From assembly GCF_030247195.1 (NCBI RefSeq), contig NC_080672.1:392105037-392169036 (forward strand): a stretch of 64,000 bases of DNA. Direction: 5' to 3'. The stretch is from Topomyia yanbarensis. Its lineage: Eukaryota > Arthropoda > Insecta > Diptera > Culicidae. How positions within the stretch are numbered: the stretch's first letter is position 1; the number at the start of each line of letters is the position of its first letter. Below are positions 12,029-21,480 of the stretch, in pieces. Below the pieces are notes generated by a model that worked only from the letters and a program-made list of their open reading frames with translations, was not told the DNA's origin and made no database searches. A program made the position numbers and the translations under genes.

Positions 12029-12071
12029 ATGAAAAGCAATATCTGATCTGTCTTCTCTTCAGTTCATAAAT

Positions 12072-12257
12072 AGCGGCACTTACTCGTTCAATATTTTTGT
12101 TAATACACAGTATTGGCGATATTGCTTCAATCTCATTTGAATATTACGTCAATCCCATGTGAAATGCACATTGTCAACACGTCAATTGTACTACCATTAC
12201 ACGTACAATTCTTTTGTCCATAGTATTGACGAAAATATTTAACGTGCAAGAGCCGCT
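12072..12257. mobile_element. MITE K, copy 4
   Basis: 186 bp, ends AGCGGCACTTACTCGTTCAA and its near-complement, flanked by the 3-bp duplication AAT. With copies 1 and 2 (ATA) this supports a 3-bp TSD for the family. Confidence 0.85.
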
Positions 12258-12483
12258 AATGAGCGGATAGAAAATACTTCGATATAAAAAATCCGGTGCT
12301 ACTTTAGTCCTGCCACTAAGTTAGTATCGTAATCTGCTGAGACGAAGTCAAAACGCAAATTCCATAACTAATTTAGTTATAGGTTTTGTGCTCTTCACGC
12401 GCAAAGATGGTTTTAAACGATTTTCACCTTAAAGGAGAAAAATAGTTACCTATTTTTTCTCCACTATGGTGAAATAAAGCATA

Positions 12484-12971
12484 GGGTGGGTGCTCCTATA
12501 GTTGAGGTGTACCAATAGTTGCAGTAGTGGGTTATACGCCTAACTAAGATACCAACCATCAACAAATATTTTTTTATCGATTCATCGCACTAAAATTATG
12601 CGACAATAAAACTGTTATCCTTGAAATTTGCTCAAATAACTATTGAAAAAAAATTATTTTCTTAGAATTTTGAGCTCCCTTGCACCTATAGTTGATGTAG
12701 TGTACCTATAGTTGCAAGTCCCATAAGAAAGCAATGGGATTTGCAACAATAGGAACCGAAATTAGCGATTGCACCACTATTGGTACATGTGTTCCTATAG
12801 TGGTACAAGCGGTTTTGAATACATAAATTGGTTTGTAAGCCATCTTTATATTTTTCCTATGAAGTAGGGACTGAAAGCTTTCGTTTAATGTATTAACATT
12901 GCCCATAGGTCTATTAATCGATTTTTTTTATCAAGTTTTCCTTAAGCATGCGACTATTGGTACATCCACCC
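12484..12971. mobile_element. TA-flanked MITE with repeated CTATAGTTG motifs
   Basis: Inverted ends GGGTGGGTGCTCCTATAG and GGGTGGATGTACCAATAG are bounded by TA on both sides, as in Tc1/mariner-type elements. The interior repeats ACCTATAGTTG and CTATTGGTAC. No transposase frame is present. Confidence 0.78.
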
Positions 12972-13183
12972 TAGTGCATTGGCTTGCTTTATTTAAAAAA
13001 AATAATATAACTAGGTTATAATGGATGAATGCCAACTACTCCAGGGGTTTATCTTGTGCTAGGAACGTGATATTCTTTTACTCATACAACAGAAAACAAA
13101 ATGAATGTCACAGTTTATTTAGTAGTTAGATAATTAAGACTGGTCAATGCAAAGAATTCTACCATAAAATTCAATTACGGCCT

Positions 13184-14923
13184 TTAGAAAAAGCCTAATC
13201 TCGAAGTGGTGAAAAATGATCGATTTCCAAGCGAATTCATGCCACGACTGCTGGCAAAGCTGCTGCTACGACCGCTGGCAAAGTTGCTGCTACGACCGCT
13301 GGCAGAGTTGATACGATTGTTGACAGAAGAAGTATTACCGCGACGCAATCCATACCGATCAAAACTGTTATTACCACTACCCGTGGTACGGTTTAACTGA
13401 TCGAACAGATTCTCAACTAGACTGTATGGTCGGCTGCTCGATTGACCACTGCCTCCACTGCTGTTGAACGAATTCATACTGTTGTACGATGAATTATTCC
13501 CATTACCCCAGTTGCCACGAGAACCAGAGTCGTACTGGTTGGAGCTAAAGCGATCAAAGTTGCTCCTCCTAGGAGGGCTTGGTACGCGATTGAAAGCTGC
13601 ACGCTTGGGTAGATTATTGTCCCAGATAGGAACAAATGACGACGACCTTGTTGGGTTCAAATTTCTCCTGACGGGAAAGTTCTTAGCCACTACGGCCCTG
13701 TTGGAATTGAGGGGCGCATTTGTCGACGGTTGGGCTGGTTTTTTTATTCGTTGAATCTGGATCTTGTTGAACTTGTAGTTCAACTCGTAGCCCAGTTTAT
13801 GGATGATCTTTACAGATGCAGGATCCATTGTCAACTTTAGCTCAATCGTTTGTTTGTTAGGAATTTCCTTTCGTGACAAAATTTTCCATTGTGATGTACT
13901 GACGCCATCATTTTGACACTCGACAAAGCTCAAAATGTCCTTGTTGCTGTCTTGACGGCTATCGGTGAAATTACCGACGAATATGTCAGTTTTGGCGATG
14001 TTTTTCTCGGAAATGACCTTAAGCGAAGCGTCCTTCCAGAGCTCCAGCTTTGGTATGTTTTGTTGCAGGAATTTCACGGTCGGTTGATCCGAGCAGAGAA
14101 CTCTTAAATAACCATCAACAAAAACACAATCTTCAAAGTGTGGCTTCAACGGTGAATCTTTTTGTTGCATCACCTGTTTAAGAATTCCGGATTTTACTTT
14201 GTTCGACTGATCCTTTGTAAGAACGCTAGCAGGATGATTGGCCATAGTAACAGCCATACGGATCGTTCCAGTACTAGCAGAAGTTTTCGCCAGTTTACTG
14301 GGTGGACCAAAGGCAGAATTACCATTCAAACCGTCTGATCTGCCGCGCTTCAAGCTCTCAACTGGCTTACGAGCTAGTGCTATTGCTTCCCGCTCATTGT
14401 AGCCGTTCTTAAGCAACCAGGCTAGTCGCTTCTTGCCTGCTCCGTTCAACGTCTTACGTTCTTCGTCAAAATCGAATTTCTTTTTACCTTTGTCAGCCAG
14501 CCCCATCTTTTCACGCGCTTCTTTAAACTTTTCCGGGTCTTGAGCCAAACGGGCCGCTTCTTCACGGTCATAGCCTTGGCCGAGAAGCAGTCTAAATCGC
14601 TTTCTAGCCGCACTATTAAACCGAGGACGTTCCTTCTTTTCTGCCGGTTTATTGCCATCAGCTTTAGATTCCTCTTTAACGGTACCATTAGGAGTAGCTT
14701 CGCTGGTAGACTTCGATTCTTCGCCGGCAGCAGCCGCAGGCTCAGTTTCCATTGCCGTTGGCGCTTCTTCGGCGGAAGACTCTTCCTTGACTCCGTTGGT
14801 GGCGGGGACCGAATCCGCGGAAGGCGATGCCTCTTGCTGTTTCGGTTGCTCCCCCTCCCCTGACGCTTGGGGCGCTTCTGGCCCCTGAGTTGCTGCAGTT
14901 GATTCGTTCTCGGCGGTACTCAT
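13184..14923 (-). CDS. DUF4780-like putative RNA-binding protein
   Basis: An uninterrupted 579-residue frame starts at the ATG at 14923 and has a stop at 13184. Residues 1-100 are acidic and disordered (A/E/S/P-rich). Two related helical motifs follow at about 100-130 (RKRFRLLLGQGYDREEAARL) and 158-188 (KKRLAWLLKNGYNEREAIAL), resembling short UBA-like repeats. Residues about 220-395 form a globular region with the look of DUF4780, a domain common in insect proteins of unknown function. The tail (about 396-579) is rich in Asn, Ser, Gly and Arg, typical of RNA-associated proteins. No intron is needed, although a 5' UTR intron cannot be excluded. Molecular function is not known; an RNA role is inference from composition. 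Confidence 0.85.
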   Translation of the reverse strand: MSTAENESTAATQGPEAPQASGEGEQPKQQEASPSADSVPATNGVKEESSAEEAPTAMETEPAAAAGEESKSTSEATPNGTVKEESKADGNKPAEKKERPRFNSAARKRFRLLLGQGYDREEAARLAQDPEKFKEAREKMGLADKGKKKFDFDEERKTLNGAGKKRLAWLLKNGYNEREAIALARKPVESLKRGRSDGLNGNSAFGPPSKLAKTSASTGTIRMAVTMANHPASVLTKDQSNKVKSGILKQVMQQKDSPLKPHFEDCVFVDGYLRVLCSDQPTVKFLQQNIPKLELWKDASLKVISEKNIAKTDIFVGNFTDSRQDSNKDILSFVECQNDGVSTSQWKILSRKEIPNKQTIELKLTMDPASVKIIHKLGYELNYKFNKIQIQRIKKPAQPSTNAPLNSNRAVVAKNFPVRRNLNPTRSSSFVPIWDNNLPKRAAFNRVPSPPRRSNFDRFSSNQYDSGSRGNWGNGNNSSYNSMNSFNSSGGSGQSSSRPYSLVENLFDQLNRTTGSGNNSFDRYGLRRGNTSSVNNRINSASGRSSNFASGRSSSFASSRGMNSLGNRSFFTTSRLGFF

Positions 14924-15561
14924 ATCGAAAACACGGCTAAAGTATACAGAAGAAAATTAGTTGTAGCATTAAACACTTGCGTTCCATCAATAAACTAAAT
15001 TACAACTCAAATATAATATTAATTGGTATAATATAACGTAGAACAGTTGATTCTGTAAAACATAAATCCCGTTATACTAGAAAAGCCCAATTCTTTTTTA
15101 CTGTGTAACGTGGCTTGGAAAATGGCGTCGCAATGGAAGTTTTTCAATCACCGCAATAATCATCTGAGCTGAAAATCTTATAAAACTCAACTATGTGTGG
15201 TCTATTAATAACATACCTGTCGTAAAGTTTACTTATTTTCAGTTTTTTAAATAATTATTCCTATTGGAACAGAAACACTATTCGAAGGTCTGACCGCAAA
15301 TCCTGCAACGTGTTCACACAGCAGAGAATGAAAAACGAATGCTGATCGATAGCCCGCTGTCCGACAAGACCGGCCGAAGTACTTTTTGCTTCGTGCTTTT
15401 CATCACACACACATGCATACACAGCCAAGGTAGGTATACAAATGAGGATGAGTTATGGCACCGTTACTCAAATTCATCCAAAATTCTGCCTGGTTTCAGA
15501 TGAAATTTCGGATCTCATGAAACAAGATATTCAGAGTGGGAATCGGTTGAGAGCTTGAAAC
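14924..15561. other. Upstream region of the DUF4780 gene
   Basis: The 5' flank of the minus-strand gene. I see no convincing core promoter and no other gene. A CA-rich stretch occurs around 15400-15425. Confidence 0.4.
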
Positions 15562-15563
15562 CA

Positions 15564-15711
15564 CCCTCTAAGAACGGTTGGTTTCAAAATCGTCCAATGA
15601 CGGACGTTCGTTGGACCAATTTGGACAACGTCCAAATAACCGTTCAACGAACGTCCATCGTTGGACCCGTGTTGAACGATTTTGAAACAAATTTTTGAAC
15701 GTCTCAGTGGG
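15564..15711. mobile_element. MITE C copy, inserted at the end of a hAT-like element
   Basis: A 148-bp element with ends CCCTCTAAGAACGG and GACGTCTCAGTGGG, flanked by CA on both sides (2-bp TSD). It landed exactly at the outer edge of the element that begins AGGGTGGCCAGA. Confidence 0.88.
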
Positions 15712-16173
15712 CAGGGTGGCCAGACCTACCGATTTATCGGTAGTCCTACCGATTTTGGTCTTCCCTACCGATTCACAGACGACCAAGGCAAAACTACCGA
15801 TATTTTGTTATTCCTACCTAAAACTACCGATTCTTATTGATTTTGGACACATCTTACTCAACATTCATTTTTTGGGTTGGATTTGGTCTGATATCTGTGT
15901 TGTCAGTATTTTACAATTCTATCCCTCTAAGAACGGTTGGTTTCAAAATCGTCCAATAAAGGACGTTCGTTGGACCAATTTGGACAACGTCCAAATAACC
16001 GTTCAACAAATGTCCATCGTTGGACCCGTGTTGAACAATTTTGAAACAATTTTTTGGACGTCTCAGTGGGATGTCAATACTACGTTTTTGGGACAACAAC
16101 CCGGCCTACCGATAACTACCGATAAACTTTTAGTGACCCTACCGATATTAAGGAATTCTATCTGGCCACCCTA
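15712..16173. mobile_element. hAT-like element with CTACCGAT repeats, split by a C copy
   Basis: Inverted ends (C)AGGGTGGCCAGA and its complement. After removing the C insertions the flanks read CTTGAAAC and GTTGAAAC, an 8-bp TSD with one change. The interior repeats CTACCGATTTT. Class assigned from TSD length and CAGGG-type ends; no transposase is present. Confidence 0.65.
15923..16070. mobile_element. MITE C copy inside the CTACCGAT element
   Basis: 148 bp, ends CCCTCTAAGAACGG...CAGTGGG, flanked by AT on both sides. It is close in sequence to the neighbouring copies. Confidence 0.9.
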
Positions 16174-16187
16174 GTTGAAACATCCCT

Positions 16188-16335
16188 CCCTCTAAGAACG
16201 GTTGGTTTCAAAATCGTCCAATGAAGGACGTTTGTTGAACCAATTTGGACAACGTTCAAATAACCGTTCAACAAACGTCCATAGTTGGACCCGTGTTGAA
16301 AGATTTTGAAACAATTTTTTGGACGTCTCAGTGGG
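16188..16335. mobile_element. MITE C copy
   Basis: 148 bp with 2-bp flanks CT/CT. A further, 5'-truncated C fragment follows directly (about 16336-16420). Confidence 0.85.
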
Positions 16336-16574
16336 CTCTAAAAACGATCGGTTTCAAAATCGTCCAATGAAGGACGTTCGTTGGACAACATCCAAGTAAC
16401 CGTTCAACAGACGTCGTTGCGTTGAGTCATCCCACCCAGAGATGCCAGGTACTTTTTTCAAATGTCTACAATAATAGGTTTGTTCCAGTACCAGGAGAAA
16501 CTGGAAATACTCCGGAGCAAACAGGGAGAAAATCGTTCCTGTACTATCTTCTTCTCTTTTAATGTAGAATACAT

Positions 16575-17150
16575 TTAAGGTTTCAATATAGGGGTCCCGT
16601 TTCAAAATATCGGCTGCGGCGCCGCGTCAGATTTTGAACGTTAATAACTTTTATCATACTTAACAGAATGATTTGATTTTTAGACCAATTTGTTGCAAAT
16701 ATGTTCCTCTATGCTGTATTAAAATTTGAAGTATATATAACATGTACTAATAACAAAAAAAATGTGTTTTGAAAAATCTTTCGAAAACGACTCGGAAAAG
16801 TGAAAATTTTCAGCCCATCCCGCACAGAGCCGTCGTTATGGTAGACCAACCGAACAATAAAATAATGAAAAGTTTATATATAGGTCCATTACATGTTTGT
16901 TCGTATGGTTATTCGCATTGGGTTGCTTGACGAGAGCACTTGGTGGGGGAAAGACGGCATATTCCTTTGGTTAGGCCATTAGAAGCCGGACGGAAAGGAA
17001 AGGCTCATGCACGGCACGAGAACGAGCGAGAAAGCGATAGTAGTGCATATTAGCGCGATTATATAAATATCTGTCGGTCGGTTTTTCTCATCATTCGTAT
17101 TCGTTCAAGCACTAGCAAGCAGCCAGTCCACCGAAGAAAAGCAGTCGGCG
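16575..17150 (+). promoter_or_regulatory. Relic histone H3 promoter and leader, unit 1
   Basis: A TATAAA at 17062-17067 is followed by a leader containing GTCGGTCGGTTTTTCTC and GCAAGCAGCCAGTCCACCG. A diverged second copy lies upstream of unit 2 (about 18040-18234), in the same order. The upstream part (GGACGGAAAGGAAAGG, ACGAGAACGAGCGAGA) recurs in reverse orientation near 17585-17640 and 19045-19105. That arrangement would be expected from the divergent promoters of an animal histone repeat. Activity is not implied. Confidence 0.55.
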
Positions 17151-17395
17151 ATGACGACGGCGGAAAAAGTGCCCCAGCTACTGGTGACTCATCGCAACCC
17201 GATCAGGAACTGTCGCCCTGCAAGAATTTCGCCCCAACTAAAGGGCAACAGAGTAGGCTATCGTTCCAGCGTCTGGGTCGTGAGATTGTGCAGGACTGCA
17301 AAGTCGAGCTACGCTTACAAAGCTCAGTCGTAATGATGCCCCGAGAAGCCAACGATGCCTACTTGGTCGGTTTGTTCGAGAATGCAAAATAGTGC
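17151..17395 (+). pseudogene. Histone H3 pseudogene, copy 1
   Basis: Read with frame changes, the segment matches replication-type histone H3 in order: GGAAAAAGTGCCCCAGCTAC corresponds to K-S-A-P-A-T, then [10 protein letters not shown] (H3 PGTVALREIR), then [17 protein letters not shown], then QSSVVM and [10 protein letters not shown]3 itself has FQRLVREIAQDFKTDLR, QSSAVM and EAYLVGLFE. The start, part of the central region and the C terminus are lost, and a stop follows FENAK. QSSAVM-like text points to replication-dependent H3 rather than H3.3. Clearly non-functional as a histone. Confidence 0.82.
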
Positions 17396-17459
17396 TTTCT
17401 AGCTCACCGTGTCCGCGGGGAGTGCGTCTGAATTATGCTCCCGCAATAAAACAATAAAC

Positions 17460-17475
17460 GGTTCTTTACAGGACC
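17460..17475 (+). promoter_or_regulatory. Histone mRNA 3' stem-loop, copy 1
   Basis: GGTTCTTTACAGGACC is a 6-bp stem (with G-U pairing) and 4-nt loop, 65 bp downstream of H3 copy 1. It matches the animal replication-dependent histone processing signal, with decay in the loop. Confidence 0.75.
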
Positions 17476-18234
17476 AATTAATTGTGTTCTAATAAGAGTT
17501 AAACTGAAATTTACATTTTATGGTGTATAACAAATAATTTTCAGAAAGCAATGAAATACGATGTGTGGAAAGAAAGAAAGAGAATTTAAATTATCCTCTC
17601 GCTCGTTTTCGTGCACTGCTTTTCCATTCCTTTCTGCTGCTACTACCATCATAACTAAAACGAATGTGCGTGTTCCCCCACCATCTCATGACCAGTGTTG
17701 CCACAATTGCATGTCGCTATTACAATTTGAATTATTTTATTGATCCTCTCTAGTATTGATAAAATATAGAACATGCAAAGTACACTAGTCGCATGCTTTT
17801 ATTCGAACTTTTTGGCAGCCTCCGTTGATTAACTGCATAAATCGATTTGTTTGTGCAGCTCCTTGCTAGTAGCAAACTAAATAGCCTTTATCAGCGCTAA
17901 CAAATAAAACAAAAGAATTTAAGTTTGTGAAAATCTTCTCCTTCCTTCTTTTCAAATCTGCAACATTCTTTGAAAATATTGTTGGAATGTTGTTATTGAA
18001 AAACTGAACATGCAAGTTTGCTAGCACTGGCCACTAGATTGAAGGCGATGGAAAGACAGAATATTCGTTTTGGTTATGCTAGTATTGGTAGCCGAACGGA
18101 AAGGAAAGGCACAGGAATGGCACGAAAACGAGCGGGAGAGCGATAGTAGTGCTTTCTTGTGTTTTCATATATGAATATTGGTCGGTCGGTTTTTCTCATC
18201 ATTCGTATTCGTTCAAGCACTAGCAAGCAGCCAG

Positions 18235-18612
18235 CAGGGTTACCACATATACAGATTATTCTGTATTTTACAGATTTTTCAAGATAAATTGCGACCCAGA
18301 TTCTGTATATACAGATTACAGATTTTAGACTAAAATACAGATTTTACAGATTTTCAGTGTAGGTTTGTAGTACCCAGACTATTAGAATTTCGAATGACAC
18401 TTAAAAAGAATCCGATGCAGTTCAGACCTTAAGCAACCGCTAAGGCGTGGAACAAAAACGCCAAATTTAGATATTCCATTGTCAAAATATAGTTTTTTTG
18501 GAAGCTCCTAGGTAATTTTTGAATACAGATTTTTGATTCAGAATTTTTCTCCCAAGATACAGATTTCCAGATTTTTTTACGAAAAAATACAGATTTCTAT
18601 GTGGCAACCCTG
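18235..18612. mobile_element. hAT-like MITE N inside the histone leader
   Basis: A 378-bp element with ends CAGGGTTACCACATA and CAGGGTTGCCACATA (complement), flanked by a perfect 8-bp duplication GCAGCCAG (18227-18234 and 18613-18620). The leader of unit 1 (AAGCAGCCAGTCCACCG, about 17119) is the exact empty site. The interior is made of ACAGATTT-type repeats. Confidence 0.93.
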
Positions 18613-18620
18613 GCAGCCAG

Positions 18621-18890
18621 TCCACCGGAGGAAAGCAGTTGGCGATGATGACGGTCCGCAAAAGTGCCCAGCTACTGGTGGCCCATCGCAACCAACTACC
18701 GATCAGGAACTGTCGCCATGCTAGTATTTCGCCCCAACTAAAGGGCAACGGAGCAACTAATCCGCTGGCTAACATTCCAGCGTCTGGTTCGTAAGGTTGT
18801 GTATTACTTCAAAGTCGAGCTACGCTTACAAAACTCAGCCGTAATGAAGCCACTGATGCCTACTTGGTCGGTTTGTGGGAGTGGGCGTAA
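18621..18890 (+). pseudogene. Histone H3 pseudogene, copy 2
   Basis: Clear H3 text across frame breaks: V-R-K-S-A, Y-R-S-G-T-V-A, then ATEQLIRWLTFQRLVRKVV (H3 STELLIRKLPFQRLVREIA), FKVELRLQNSAVM and DAYLVGLWE. It keeps the STELLIRKLPF segment that copy 1 lost, so the copies decayed independently after duplication. The leader is interrupted by the hAT-like MITE N. Confidence 0.83.
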
Positions 18891-18907
18891 ATTACAATAA
18901 AAGCAAC

Positions 18908-18923
18908 GGTTCTTTTCAGGACC
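18908..18923 (+). promoter_or_regulatory. Histone mRNA 3' stem-loop, copy 2
   Basis: GGTTCTTTTCAGGACC, one G-U pair in the stem and the canonical TTTC loop, directly downstream of H3 copy 2. Confidence 0.8.
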
Positions 18924-19239
18924 AATCAATTGTGTTCTAGTGAGAGTTAAACTGAAACTTTTATTTTAAGGTGTGTAGCAAATTTTCAACAAGCAACATA
19001 ATACGTTGGGTGGAAAGAAGTAGCTTGCACACGGAACAAAAATTTAAATTATCCTCTCGCTCGTTTCGTGCACTGCTTTTCCATTCCTTTCTACTGTTAT
19101 TATCAGTATTACCAAAACGAATGTGTTGTTGCATGTGTTTAAGAGAAACGTTGAAGTCGCATGCTTCTATTCAAGCTTTTTGGCAGCCCCCGTGAACTAA
19201 CTGCATTAAATGATTTTTTGTGCAGCTCCGTGCTAGTAG

Positions 19240-19440
19240 TAAACAAAATGGCCCTACCAGTGTCTGATTCGTGAGATTGTGCAGGATTTCAAAGTCGAGC
19301 TAAGCTTATAAAGTTCAGCCGTAATGGTACCCGAAGAAGCCAGTCTTGTCGTTTTGTTCGAGGCTACAAAACAGTTCGCCAGGCACGTATCTATCATGCC
19401 AAAAATATCCAACGATCCAGCGCATCACCATCAACACCAA
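19240..19440 (+). pseudogene. Histone H3 pseudogene, copy 3 (C-terminal half)
   Basis: Begins within the FQRLVREI region (QCLIREIVQDFKVELSL, then an in-frame stop) and continues SSAVM, EEAS, LVVLFEATK, RHVSIMPK. It is the only copy retaining the C-terminal TIMPKDIQ region. The N-terminal half is absent. Confidence 0.82.
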
Positions 19441-19453
19441 CGCCGATACCAAA

Positions 19454-19469
19454 GGTTCTTTTCAGAACC
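19454..19469 (+). promoter_or_regulatory. Histone mRNA 3' stem-loop, copy 3 (canonical)
   Basis: CCAAA followed by GGTTCTTTTCAGAACC and then ACCA: a perfect 6-bp stem, TTTC-type loop and both canonical flanks of the metazoan histone 3' end. It is the best preserved of the four. Confidence 0.88.
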
Positions 19470-19917
19470 ACCATTATTACCATAGAGAATTATTTGAAAA
19501 TTTCCCATTCAAACGTGATTCTGTTGAATATTATTAGTTTTAAATTAACGTCTCGAATTGAAATCACGACGCTCCGGTTATGTGACAGACATTACCCACC
19601 CATCTTTTTTTATTGTGACCACGACACCCCATTTCAATATTTCTGAATGAACAGAAGGTCGAGTTTGGAAAGTTTGTAACTTTCATTGTACTTAACCAAA
19701 TTACACAATGTTCGCACTAATGATTCAGAAATATGATCAGGAATCTTCTATTAGATTTGTAAGTATGTATAATTTACATGAATAAAGAAAAATTGATTTT
19801 CAGGAATCAATTATTATCTGTTCTTCCATTGGCCAGTACTACGCGACTTCCTCATGCTAACAATTAATTTCATCGTTAGCCATCTCCCTCACCAAGGCCA
19901 ACAACGCCAACAAAACC

Positions 19918-19933
19918 GGTCCTTTTCAGGACC
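19918..19933 (+). promoter_or_regulatory. Histone mRNA 3' stem-loop, copy 4
   Basis: GGTCCTTTTCAGGACC with ACCA following: a perfect stem. I could not recognise a histone frame in the roughly 350 bp upstream, so the gene body it served is lost or unrecognisable. The following CTCCGGTTATGT...CATTACCCACCC stretch repeats that after copy 3. Confidence 0.83.
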
Positions 19934-20383
19934 ACCATCATTTTTGTAAAGAATAATTTGAAATATTCCTCGCCCAAATCAGCTTTTGTCCGAAAATCCT
20001 AATGAGTATCAACATATTTGAAGAACGTGTTCCTTATGTATTCTACATCTCTCCGGTTATGTCGCAGACATTACCCACCCATCTTTTTTTTCTTCTTGTG
20101 GTGGCAAACCGGAGTGAAAAGGAGCAAGAATTTTTTGCTCCGGAGCAACAGGGAGTAACTTCCATGTACTGGAACAAACCTAATAATTTTAAAAGTTCTG
20201 GGAAGAACAAAAAATGTCAGGAAAGCTAGTGTAGCCAAAAGCCTTTATATTCAAAAATCTGTAAATATCTGCAACCAAACTAAAAAATCTGCAAATATCT
20301 GCAGCTTAAATTGAAAGTCTGCGAATTTGCAGACTTGTCTGCAAATCTGGCATCTCTGATCCCACCCACGCTGTTCGCAATGG

Positions 20384-20540
20384 CCCAGTTAAGCTCAACC
20401 GGAATTCTGGCTGCTTCCAGTTCGTATTCCGGCTCCAGTGACACAACCGATTCTAGTTAGAATCGGTTGTGTCACTGGAGCCCGTGGACGAACTGGAACC
20501 AGCCAGAATTCCAGTTCATTTCCGGCTGAACTTTATTGGG
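20384..20540. mobile_element. MITE B copy
   Basis: Palindromic: CCAGTTAAGCTCAACCGG at the left and CCGGCTGAACTTTATTGGG at the right, around ACCGATTCTAGTTAGAATCGGT. The ends are slightly mutated, so no TSD is called. Confidence 0.8.
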
Positions 20541-20785
20541 GGGACATTCAAGGGTAGTGAGGTGCCCTCTACAAAAGTTTAGAGAAAAATTAGAAATATG
20601 AAAACAAAAATCGTGCTTTTTATTCACATTTTTCAGCACGGGAATTAAAGCATTACCTTTTTGAAAAGCTTAGTATTTTCTTAATAATGTCATCAATTAA
20701 TTGGTCTGGAACCATATTTTGCAATCTGTTCGTCAGTTCAACATGAAACGAGCGCACAATAACGAAAACTTATTATCACCTTTAC

Positions 20786-21480
20786 CACAGAGAACAGACA
20801 TATAAGCTTGAACAAAATTTTCCGGAAAACCTGTGTAAACATTTAAATGAAAATACGTTGAAAATCACCATCGCATACAGGTTCGCATGCGTGAATCACC
20901 ATTGCACAGAGAACAGACATCCATGATCGAACAAAAATATTTAAAAAACGTGTAAACATTTGAATTAATATAAGAAAAACACTAGCGCCGCCACACCAAC
21001 CTATCCCAACTATCCGTCAAATCGATTCCGGAACCGGTTCGAAATCCTGGATGAATTCAGCATGGAATCTAGCTCAAAGAAAACAACCGATTCCGACTCT
21101 AATCGGTTGACGCATTTGAGCTGGAATTCATGCTGGAAGTCCGAATCGGTTCCGGACTAGTTTGACTGGGTAGAGGAATAACCGCTGTCAATTCTGTCGC
21201 ACTCAGCCACAAAAAAAAACATGACGACAGTAGCGCACCTGGTTTAGATATCCAAACTACCTTCGAAACCGTTAGAGATTTTACACAAGTTGCATGCTCA
21301 AGATGGACGTCTGTTCTCTGTGACCATTGTATCCAAGTTTGCACACAAGTCCCGTTTAGCGATTGCTGGGCGATCGAAGCGCCGACCAGTGGCAAGTTGC
21401 TACTTGCTGTTGTCATTTCAAAGCGACGGTTTTATTTCTTACACAAGTTGAAAACTTTATTTGTATGTCAGTTCTCAGTG
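20786..21480. mobile_element. A2 element split by an A element
   Basis: Ends CACAGAGAACAGAC and CACTGAGAACTGACAT (complement), flanked by a perfect 7-bp duplication CCTTTAC. Without the A insertion it matches the A2 copies at 51295 and 59092 (about 250-270 bp). Confidence 0.9.
20905..21322. mobile_element. A element inside A2
   Basis: A 418-bp family A copy with 7-bp duplication ACCATTG. The uninterrupted A2 copy at 51295 reads AATCACCATTGTATCC, the exact empty site. Confidence 0.93.

Larger units (their letters stand above)
16476..20181. mobile_element. G element enlarged by histone gene cargo
   Basis: Perfect 16-bp ends AGGTTTGTTCCAGTAC and complement, with a 3-bp duplication AAT on both sides. 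The outer segments (16476-about 16560 and about 20090-20181) match the two halves of the G copy at 24068-25802. In that copy the halves meet at a CTTCTCTTTTTTCTTC-type tract. Here about 3.5 kb of histone-derived sequence sits at that tract. The cargo edges carry 13-bp inverted repeats ATGTAGAATACAT (16562-16574 and 20036-20048). No transposase is recognisable. Confidence 0.8.
16437..20358. mobile_element. hAT-type element hosting G and a histone H3 pseudogene cluster
   Basis: Terminal repeats CAGAGATGCCAGGT (left) and CAGAGATGCCAGAT (right, complement) are flanked by a perfect 8-bp duplication ATCCCACC (16429-16436 and 20359-20366). The same ends and TSD length occur in the short P elements at 34621 and 59862, so this is a member of that hAT-like group. 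Once G is removed, only about 216 bp of this element remains. It is a MITE that was later split, not an autonomous 3.9-kb transposon. Confidence 0.88.

Noticed and set aside
16575..19935. Functional divergent H3 or CenH3 genes
   Set aside because: All three copies have frameshifts, internal deletions or stops, and different parts of the H3 fold are missing in each.
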